Shown here: one piece after another, positions 26,299-31,775 of the stretch | Numbering within the stretch: position 1 is the stretch's first letter | Layout: every line of letters begins with the position of its first letter | DNA from: CAZMRW01 sp964568805 | GTDB taxonomy: Bacteria > Pseudomonadota > Gammaproteobacteria > Methylococcales > Methylomonadaceae | Assembly: GCA_964568805.1 (NCBI GenBank) | Contig: CAZMRW010000049.1 | Span: 1-31,775 of the forward strand | DNA: 31,775 bases | Direction: 5' to 3' | Position numbers and translations under genes: made by a program | The notes under the pieces: model-generated | The model's database searches: none | The model's input: only the letters and a program-made list of their open reading frames with translations | What the model was told of the DNA's origin: nothing

Positions 26299-26373
26299 GA
26301 AACTACAACAAAACTTGATGTTCGACTTTTTTATATATCGAATTGATTTTATTCAATGGCGATGTTAAGAAAA

Positions 26374-26403
26374 TTGGAGATTATTTTATTAAAAAATCAT
26401 AAT
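26374..26403 (+). promoter_or_regulatory. candidate promoter of the aryl-polyene-type cluster
   Basis: TTGGAG (26374-26379) and CATAAT (26398-26403) are 18 bases apart and end 28 bases before the GTG start of the lolA-like gene. The surrounding region is very AT-rich, so false matches are likely. Confidence 0.25.
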
Positions 26404-26431
26404 TCAATAACTTATAAAAGACGAACATCGT

Positions 26432-26795
26432 GTGATTATTCTAAAAGCATTACTACTGTTTCTTCTGTCGTTTGGTCAAAGTCATGCTGGCGATGTATTA
26501 ACTCAAATCACCACTCGTTTGGCAAAAACTGAAATTATCCATGGCGATTTTCAACACGAAAAACACTTGACAGTTTTACCCAAACCGTTAATTTCTACAG
26601 GTACATTTACCTATCATCAAACTAAAGGTGTTATCTGGAAAACCGTGACACCTGTGCCTTCCTTACTGCTGGTGAATGATGCTGGAAATTCAGGAAGCCG
26701 GCGGTAATATAACGCGGATTACATTTGCTCAAATTACTCACCCTACCCACACAACCCCTGAACAAGAAGCCGATTTTGAACATTTATCACCCTAA
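26432..26795 (+). pseudogene. LolA-like outer-membrane lipoprotein carrier, internally deleted
   Basis: The N-terminal part (GTG start; signal peptide to about residue 19; IIHGDFQHEKHL and GTFTYHQTKGVIWKT) is a typical LolA beginning. After PVPSLLLVNDA, about residue 84, the frame runs into NSGSRR and stops at 26707. In the next frame, from about 26676, LEIQEAGGNITRITFAQIT and a charged tail run to a TAA at 26795; this is the expected LolA C-terminus. About 80 residues of the usual 200 are missing between them, with a frame change at the join. In intact aryl polyene clusters LolA-like proteins are thought to help move the lipid product to the outer membrane. The gene is almost certainly non-functional. 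Confidence 0.8.
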
Positions 26796-29112
26796 AATAA
26801 CCGCTGGTCTTTGGCTGCTGGGGATCGTGGTCATCAGTATTCTTGGCAGTCAGGTACTAATCAGAGACTGGCTGGAGACGGGTTTTTTAGCGTTATTACC
26901 GACTACCGAACAAAAGCCTGAAATCGCTAAAGCCACAAAACAGCATAATGAATTGATGGCGCGTAAAGTGATTTGGTTAAGCGGAGCTGCCACATCTCAA
27001 ACGGCGATTGTCCAGGCGCAACAGCTTAAACATCTGTTACATCAAAGTGGCTTGTTTAAACGTATTGAGTTGGAGTTTTCCGCACAAAACTACCGCGAGA
27101 GTTATCAGCAATTATTTCCCTTCCGTTATCAGTTGCTGGACCCTCAAACAAAGCTCACCCTGACTAAGAATCCCAAGGATTTGATTGCGCAAAATATGGA
27201 AATTCTCTATAGCCCCATCGGGCAGATGCAATCGACTGATCTTGAACGCGACCCTTTGTTATTATTTAGCCGCTATTTTAATGCGCAAAATCCAATTAAA
27301 CTGAATATAGAACAAGGTGTTGTTATTCTGCATGACGAACAGAAGTATTGGGCATTGCTGCTCACGGATTTACAGGACAATACAAACAAGCTGGAAAAGC
27401 TGGAAAGTTTGCTGGATTTAGTTGGTAGCGCGCAAAGTCAAGCGCAAGCAACCGGCGGTGAATTGATGGTTTCGGGGTTGCCACTGTTTACCGCTGTGGG
27501 CTCACAATCCGCCAATCAGGAAATTTCCACAGTAGGCATCGGCTCCAGTGTGGGCATTTTTTTGATAATGCTGCTGACATTTCGTAGCCCCAGACCATTA
27601 CTGTTGTCGTTTCTGGCAATAGGCTGCGGCATGTTTTCGGCTTTAGTCCTCAGTGTTTTGTTTTTTGGCAAAATAAATATTATTACCCTGGTATTCGGTG
27701 CAAGCTTGATTGGTGTTGCTGATGATTATGCCGTGCATTTTTTTTGCGATAGCTTTGGCTCAGAGGATTGGAATCCGCGTCAAGGCTTACGTTATATTTT
27801 ACCCGGACTTTTTATCGGACTATTAACTCATCTGTTAAGTTATGCGGGCTTGGGTTTCTCACCCTTTCCGGGCTTGCAGGAAATGGCTTTTTTTTCTGCA
27901 ATCGGTTTGTTAGTCGCCTGGTTGACGGTGGTTATGTTATTTCCTGTGCTGCTGACAGGCTTTAAGCCTGAACATGAGCCCAAAATACTCAAACTAACAA
28001 GCTATTGGCAACAGCATTGGCCGGACTGGTTGTTAAAAAACAAGCGCTGGTTAACTGCTATTGTGGTAATTTTCATCATAGGTGGCATCTGGCAACTGAC
28101 ACCGCGTGATGATGTGCGTTTGCTGCAATCAGCCCCGGTCGAATTAGTAAAGACTGCTGATAAAATCAAACAATTATTTCCCTTGAGTCAGGATAATCAG
28201 TTTTTTCTGGTGTCAGGAAACAATCAAAATGACTGGCATGACAATGAACAGCAATTACTCAATCGGCTGGAGGCATTAAAACAGCAACATGCACTGAAAT
28301 ATTATCAAGGCATCAGCAACTACTGGCCAAATGAGGCTAGTCAGCGAGAAAATTACCAACGACTCAAGCAGGCGTTTTATGAATCCGGTTTATTGAAGCA
28401 ATACATGACTGATCTGGGGTTTAGTGATGCGGCGGTAAAAGCTGAATTAAAACAATTTTTAGCGGCTGAAAATAAATCGATTGCGTTGACGCCTTGGTTG
28501 AAAACCGCCGATGAAACCAGGCAGCAGTTGTGGCTGGGTTGTGATTCGGGGCATTGTTTAAGCATCGTTTCATTAACCGGCATCAGCGATTTACCGGTAT
28601 TGGCAGAGCTACAAAATTTGCAAGGGGTTAGTCTGATTGACCCAGCGGGCGATTTATCGGCGCTGTTTGCGCGCTATCGAGTTATAGCCAGCTGGTTATT
28701 GGTAGGGGCTTATGGTTTGGTTTTCATGGGCCTGGGATTAAAATTTGGCTGGCGCAATGGCTTAACTATAATTTCGATACCTGTGGTCGGAGCACTGGTT
28801 TCACTCGCGATGTTGGGTTGGTTTAATCAGTTATTTAGCCTGTTTAATTTATTTGCGCTATTGCTGGTATTGGGCATAGGCATTGATGATGCTGTATTCT
28901 TTTTTATGGCCACAGATAAACGCAACAGCACCTCGTTGGCTGTCACCCTCTCGGCATTAACAACATTGTTGGCGTTTGGTTTATTAACCGTTAGCTCTAC
29001 TGAAATCGTCCATGCCTTTGGCTTTACTATAGCAACAGGAATTTTAACAGCGCTTATGGGTGCGCCATTGATTGGGTTTAAAGGTTATAAAATTTATAGT
29101 GTTCGCACATAA
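26776..29112 (+). CDS. MMPL/RND-family exporter of the aryl polyene cluster
   Basis: A large inner-membrane protein (778 residues from the TTG at 26776) made of two similar halves. Each has one helix, a big periplasmic loop and then five helices. The repeated core motifs are GVADDYAVHFF in the first half and GIGIDDAVFFF in the second. This is the RND/MMPL exporter layout. In aryl polyene clusters a homolog follows the lolA-like gene and is presumed to move the polyene lipid. No ATG is available. The TTG at 26776, preceded by AAGAAG and overlapping the old lolA end by 20 bases, fits better than the TTG at 26725, which lies well inside lolA coding. The frame is intact throughout. Confidence 0.85.
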   Translation: MNIYHPKITAGLWLLGIVVISILGSQVLIRDWLETGFLALLPTTEQKPEIAKATKQHNELMARKVIWLSGAATSQTAIVQAQQLKHLLHQSGLFKRIELEFSAQNYRESYQQLFPFRYQLLDPQTKLTLTKNPKDLIAQNMEILYSPIGQMQSTDLERDPLLLFSRYFNAQNPIKLNIEQGVVILHDEQKYWALLLTDLQDNTNKLEKLESLLDLVGSAQSQAQATGGELMVSGLPLFTAVGSQSANQEISTVGIGSSVGIFLIMLLTFRSPRPLLLSFLAIGCGMFSALVLSVLFFGKINIITLVFGASLIGVADDYAVHFFCDSFGSEDWNPRQGLRYILPGLFIGLLTHLLSYAGLGFSPFPGLQEMAFFSAIGLLVAWLTVVMLFPVLLTGFKPEHEPKILKLTSYWQQHWPDWLLKNKRWLTAIVVIFIIGGIWQLTPRDDVRLLQSAPVELVKTADKIKQLFPLSQDNQFFLVSGNNQNDWHDNEQQLLNRLEALKQQHALKYYQGISNYWPNEASQRENYQRLKQAFYESGLLKQYMTDLGFSDAAVKAELKQFLAAENKSIALTPWLKTADETRQQLWLGCDSGHCLSIVSLTGISDLPVLAELQNLQGVSLIDPAGDLSALFARYRVIASWLLVGAYGLVFMGLGLKFGWRNGLTIISIPVVGALVSLAMLGWFNQLFSLFNLFALLLVLGIGIDDAVFFFMATDKRNSTSLAVTLSALTTLLAFGLLTVSSTEIVHAFGFTIATGILTALMGAPLIGFKGYKIYSVRT

Positions 29113-29183
29113 AATTTCGGTTTTATTAAACCCTCACCCCAGCCCTCTCCCAATATGGGAGAGGGAGCATAATGCCGAAATTT
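29112..29183. repeat. nested palindromic REP-like element
   Basis: The inner stem CCCTCTCCC-aatat-GGGAGAGGG (29143-29165) follows CCCTCACCCCAG, a motif of dispersed intergenic repeats in many proteobacteria. It is enclosed by an outer 9-bp inverted repeat, AAATTTCGG (29112-29120) and CCGAAATTT (29175-29183). It fills the gap between the exporter stop and the DUF3261 gene. It could stabilise or attenuate the operon transcript; copy number in the genome is unknown. Confidence 0.65.
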
Positions 29184-29202
29184 GAAGTGCGAGAGGTATG
29201 TA

Positions 29203-29780
29203 ATGAAAAATAATAGTGCGGCAATGCTTCTTTTTTCTCTTTGCGCATTATTAGGCGGTTGCGCATTGTTGACTAAATCCGATTATTTCAAACAGGCAGT
29301 ATTGATGCCGATGGCTCCCCCTGTCGGGCCTTCCAGGCGTGTTGTGCAACAAATAACAGCCTTATGGCAAGATCGTAAAGAAACATTGTTATGTGTTTTG
29401 GAACTGGATAAGCAGCGTATTGCCATGGCAGGATTAACGAACGATGGGCTTAGTTTGTTTAATCTGACTACGACGGTAAAACGATAGTATCGGATAAAAG
29501 CCCGTTACTGCCGGATTCGGTAACCCCGGAATTTATTATCACCGATTTGCAACTGGCCTATTGGCCAGTTAGCGTACTGCAAAAAAATCTGCCCGCTTCT
29601 ACATGGCGGCTGGAGGTTGATACAAGTCATCGGCGATTATATTACCAGGGCAACAAAACGGTTGAAGTTAATTATCTATTACCTGATGCGACCTAGGCTA
29701 AATCGGTCGAGCTGACTAATTATCGCCATAACTACCGATTACAGATTAAAACAATAAGTTACGAAGCTTTATCTGAATGA
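29203..29780 (+). pseudogene. DUF3261-type lipoprotein of the aryl polyene cluster, frameshifted and with a stop
   Basis: Starts at ATG 29203 (GAGAGG upstream) with lipobox LGGC (Cys20). The first frame runs normally through LWQDRKETLLCVLELDKQRI to SLFNLT, then reads TTVKR and stops at 29487. Loss of one base near 29468 explains this: the adjacent frame gives YDGKTIVSDKSPLLPDS, then LAYWPVSVLQKNLP and on to LLPDAT, all expected for the family. That frame meets a TAG at 29694-29696, after which AKSVELTNYRHNYRLQIKT continues to a TGA at 29778-29780. Two independent lesions make sequencing error an unlikely full explanation. Family members are outer-membrane-associated lipoproteins of aryl polyene clusters with unknown mechanism. 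Confidence 0.82.
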
Positions 29781-29829
29781 CTTCTGAAGGATTATCAACC
29801 ACTACCCAATGATCCCATACAAGTAGACT

Positions 29830-30555
29830 ATGAATAAAACTATTTTAGTAACCGGTTCCAGTCGTGGTATAGGTAAAGCCATTGCTTTATACCTGGCTAA
29901 ACAGGGCTTTGATCTGGTAGTCCACTGCCGCAGTCAACGTCCACAAGCGGAGCAAGTCGCCCTGGAAATTGAACAATTGGGACAGACGGCTAGAATCTTA
30001 CAGTTTGATATTGCCGACCGCTCGCAATGTGCAGCACAAATAGACCGGGATGTTGAAATGCATGGAGCTTATTACGGTGTTGTTTGTAATGCCGGTATTA
30101 CTGCTGACAACGCCTTCCCATCACTCACAGGAGAAGAATGGGACAGTGTGGTGCATACCAATCTTGATGGGTTTTATAATGTTTTACAGCCTGTAGTCAT
30201 GCCTATGGTCAGGCGGCGCAAGCCCGGACGCATTGTCACGTTGTCTTCGGTTTCCGGTTTAATGGGCAATCGCGGACAAGTCAATTACAGTGCTGCAAAG
30301 GCAGGCATAATCGGCGCAACAAAAGCGCTTGCACTAGAGCTGGCAAAACGAGACATTACTGTAAATTGTGTTGCACCGGGCCTTATCGATACGGAAATGG
30401 TCAGTGAACTGCCTCTCGATGAGATAAAAAAAATGATTCCAGCTCGCAGAGTCGGTAACCCCAAAGAGGTTGCAGCAGCGGTAGCGTTCTTAATGTCTGA
30501 AGATGCCGGCTATATAACCCGACAGGTACTCTCTGTTAATGGGGGCCTATGTTAA
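29830..30555 (+). CDS. fabG: 3-oxoacyl-ACP reductase, FabG-like (aryl polyene ketoreductase)
   Basis: A 241-residue short-chain dehydrogenase, intact. It has the NADPH-binding TGSSRGIG (8-15), CNAG (86-89) and the catalytic set Asn111, Ser140, Tyr153 and Lys157 (YSAAKAG). The order of neighbours (exporter, lipoprotein, reductase, ketosynthase-like protein, carrier proteins) places it as the ketoreductase that reduces the growing polyene chain, rather than the housekeeping FabG. The latter usually lies with fabD and acpP. The ribosome site is weak, and it overlaps the next gene by seven bases. Confidence 0.9.
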   Translation: MNKTILVTGSSRGIGKAIALYLAKQGFDLVVHCRSQRPQAEQVALEIEQLGQTARILQFDIADRSQCAAQIDRDVEMHGAYYGVVCNAGITADNAFPSLTGEEWDSVVHTNLDGFYNVLQPVVMPMVRRRKPGRIVTLSSVSGLMGNRGQVNYSAAKAGIIGATKALALELAKRDITVNCVAPGLIDTEMVSELPLDEIKKMIPARRVGNPKEVAAAVAFLMSEDAGYITRQVLSVNGGLC

Positions 30556-31289
30556 TGCAACAGGATTTCATTTTACATAAATGGGCTGTCTGGCCGCCAT
30601 TGCAGGCCAATGCAGAACAGGATTTGGCCAGACAGGGAGAATTGCTGGCAAGCGTGCCGAAAATGTTGAAACGCCGCTTGAGCCCATTGGCTAAAATTGT
30701 GTTCTGTGCCGCTAACCAGTGTATCGATGAACACACGATAATACCGACGGTATTCAGTTCCACCCACGGCGAGCTGGCCAAATCCTTCGTCATGATGGAA
30801 ATGCTGGAAGCCGGGGAAGAGATTTCACCGACTGCATTCAGCTTATCGGTACACAATGCCATTGCCGGGCTGTTTTCCATGGCCTGGCAGAATAAACTGC
30901 AATGTACTGTGGTTGCACCCGGCGAGGATGGGTTGGCGGCGGCGTTTATTGAAGCATTAGGATTGCTGCAGGAAGGTGCTGAGCAAGTGCTGCTGGTGTT
31001 TTATGATGAACCGATATTGGACTTTTATCCATTTGCACCGTTTAAATTGTCAGCAGATGAAAGCTGCGCACTGGCTTTGCGCATTGCTAAAAAAGGTGAG
31101 GGGCAGGCAGTGAGAATGTCTTCATTGCCATTGACCGGAAATGATGGCGAGCAACCCGTGCAATTACCAGCCTTTATCCGGTTTTTGGAGGATCCACAAG
31201 CACGACTGACACTTAAAACACCCCGACACAGTTGGCGCTGGGAAAAAAATGCTCAATCAGTATTATGTCCTATGAAATTACCGGTCTGA
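30549..31289 (+). CDS. beta-ketoacyl synthase chain-length-factor-like protein
   Basis: A 246-residue protein of the short ketoacyl-synthase type found in aryl polyene clusters. It holds only the N-terminal thiolase-like half, with FSSTHGELAKSF and FSLSVHNAIAGLFSMAW where a full ketosynthase would have its active-site Cys region; no such Cys is seen. It probably pairs with a full ketosynthase to set chain length. GGGGG precedes the ATG, which lies inside the end of the reductase gene; a second ATG two codons on is equally possible. An acyltransferase gene often comes next in such clusters but is absent here. Confidence 0.82.
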   Translation: MLMQQDFILHKWAVWPPLQANAEQDLARQGELLASVPKMLKRRLSPLAKIVFCAANQCIDEHTIIPTVFSSTHGELAKSFVMMEMLEAGEEISPTAFSLSVHNAIAGLFSMAWQNKLQCTVVAPGEDGLAAAFIEALGLLQEGAEQVLLVFYDEPILDFYPFAPFKLSADESCALALRIAKKGEGQAVRMSSLPLTGNDGEQPVQLPAFIRFLEDPQARLTLKTPRHSWRWEKNAQSVLCPMKLPV

Positions 31290-31476
31290 AAAAGCTCAAC
31301 CGACCCAATTAGCTTATTGTCGCCAAGCACCGGACTTTGATCGATATAGCATTTCTTATCAGCATAATTCCCACGCGGCAAACTGCATCGTTAAAGAAAA
31401 GTTATGGCATAATAACTGTGCCAAAGGTCCTATTAGCAATGCCGAATGTATCAGTAACGGCGATCCGAAAAAATGA
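31276..31476 (+). other. 66-codon Cys-rich open frame without start codon, unrecognised
   Basis: Between the ketosynthase-like gene and the carrier proteins one frame stays open for 66 codons. It has five cysteines (for example YCRQAPDFDRYSISYQHN and HNNCAKGPISNAECISN) but no ATG, GTG or TTG. It overlaps the end of the preceding gene by 14 bases. It resembles nothing I know and may be the tail of a gene whose front was deleted, or chance. The position is where a lost acyltransferase gene would be expected, but the sequence does not look like one. Confidence 0.3.
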
Positions 31477-31522
31477 TCAATGACTGTTTACAGGATTTTT
31501 TTTAGCCCACAAAGGGAGCACT

Positions 31523-31599
31523 ATGAGCAGTTTGGAGGATGATTTAAAACAATTGATATTGACTCGCTGGATTTGGAGGATATCAGTGTTGAGGACAGT
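31523..31599 (+). pseudogene. remnant of the first acyl carrier protein
   Basis: GGGAG precedes ATG 31523. The reading MSSLEDDLKQLI shifts frame near 31555 (one missing base); the next frame gives IDSLDLEDISVED, matching the N-terminus of the first aryl polyene carrier protein. The rest, including the phosphopantetheine serine, is gone, and the sequence runs directly into the second carrier protein. About 60 residues have been lost. Confidence 0.65.
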
Positions 31600-31775
31600 A
31601 TGAAAAATCGCGATGGCATTCTGCAGTTGATCAGGAATATCATGCAGGAGATGTTTGAAATTGAAGCAGCCGAGGTAACACTGGAAGCGCACCTTTACAA
31701 AGACCTCGATTTTGACAGTATTGATGCGGTCGACATGATCGTTAAACTGAAAGAAATAACCGGCAAGGCGCTTAA
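31600..31775 (+). CDS. acyl carrier protein (partial, runs off window)
   Basis: The first 58 residues of a carrier protein, starting ATG 31600 after GAGG. The 4'-phosphopantetheine serine is Ser40 in DFDSIDAVD, and the pattern FEIEAAEVTLEAHLYKDL is typical of the second carrier protein of aryl polyene clusters. It is intact as far as visible. The window ends inside it, so further cluster genes (ligase, dehydratase, ketosynthases) would lie beyond. Confidence 0.88.
   Translation, partial: MKNRDGILQLIRNIMQEMFEIEAAEVTLEAHLYKDLDFDSIDAVDMIVKLKEITGKAL

Larger units (their letters stand above)
25966..26328. repeat. 13-bp direct repeat pair bounding about 340 bp
   Basis: TGATGTTCGACTT occurs at 25966-25978 and again at 26316-26328. 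The core GATGTTCG appears a third time, inverted, at 26422-26429 just before the lolA-like start. Inside the pair, the left end reads AGTTTTTTTTAAACT and the right end read in reverse gives AGTTTTGTTGTAGTT, a loose terminal-inverted-repeat resemblance. It could be a small decayed mobile element or a set of regulator sites; neither is shown. Confidence 0.4.
25791..26431. other. AT-rich intergenic region with repeats and a decayed reading frame
   Basis: About 640 bases with no intact gene, markedly more AT-rich than the rest of the window. It holds a 13-base direct repeat, a perfect 16-bp palindrome, the Myb-like remnant and a candidate promoter for the polyene cluster, each listed separately. 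It divides the broken cytochrome gene from the eroded polyene cluster. Confidence 0.6.

Noticed and set aside
1..31775. CRISPR array, tRNA, rRNA or intact insertion sequence
   Set aside because: No spaced direct-repeat array, cloverleaf, rRNA-like stretch or transposase reading frame was recognised by eye.

Overview
The window looks like a chromosomal segment of a gammaproteobacterium. HflD, the bioB-bioF-bioH-bioC-bioD order, a TonB/ExbB/ExbD set and an aryl-polyene-type cluster all fit that class. The overall gene mix resembles Methylococcales (methanotroph) genomes, but no methane-oxidation gene is present, so the order is an inference.

Layout. 0.2-1.4 kb: a stand-alone HEAGH zinc-peptidase-like protein, convergent with a small secreted protein. 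1.5-3.5 kb: a tonB-exbB-exbD operon behind a readable promoter. 3.5-4.2 kb: comF on the minus strand, divergent from a biotin operon (bioB, F, H, C, D; 4.3-8.9 kb) with a BirA-box-like site at the divergence point. 8.9-11.4 kb: a DUF2380 secreted protein, fdhD-mobA (molybdenum cofactor support for formate dehydrogenase) and a DUF302-type lipoprotein. 11.4-15.9 kb: a minus-strand operon of a PstS-like periplasmic protein, an outer-membrane porin and a membrane-bound PAS-GGDEF-EAL protein. 16.4-18.8 kb: a copper efflux pair (copZ-like chaperone and copA ATPase). 19.1-22.7 kb: hflD followed by a tightly overlapped Gld-type ABC transporter (ATPase, permease, GldG-like protein).

The right third is different. 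From 22.8 to 25.8 kb lies a di-heme beta-propeller cytochrome gene broken by one frameshift and one in-frame stop. Next is about 640 bases of AT-rich sequence holding a direct repeat, a perfect 16-bp palindrome and a decayed reading frame that resembles a Myb/SANT DNA-binding repeat. From 26.4 kb to the window end is part of an aryl-polyene-type polyketide/fatty-acid cluster: LolA-like carrier, MMPL exporter, DUF3261 lipoprotein, ketoreductase, chain-length-factor-type ketosynthase and acyl carrier proteins.

This cluster is visibly eroding. The lolA-like gene has lost its middle, the DUF3261 gene has a frameshift and a stop, and the first acyl carrier protein is reduced to its N-terminus. An acyltransferase often found between the ketosynthase and the carrier proteins is absent. 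The exporter, ketoreductase, ketosynthase-like gene and second carrier protein remain open.

I did not find a convincing new defence, mobile or CRISPR-type system. The most unusual items are the eroded polyene cluster, the Myb-like remnant beside it, and the porin/PstS-like/c-di-GMP operon. All function calls rest on motif recognition by eye; no database search was run.
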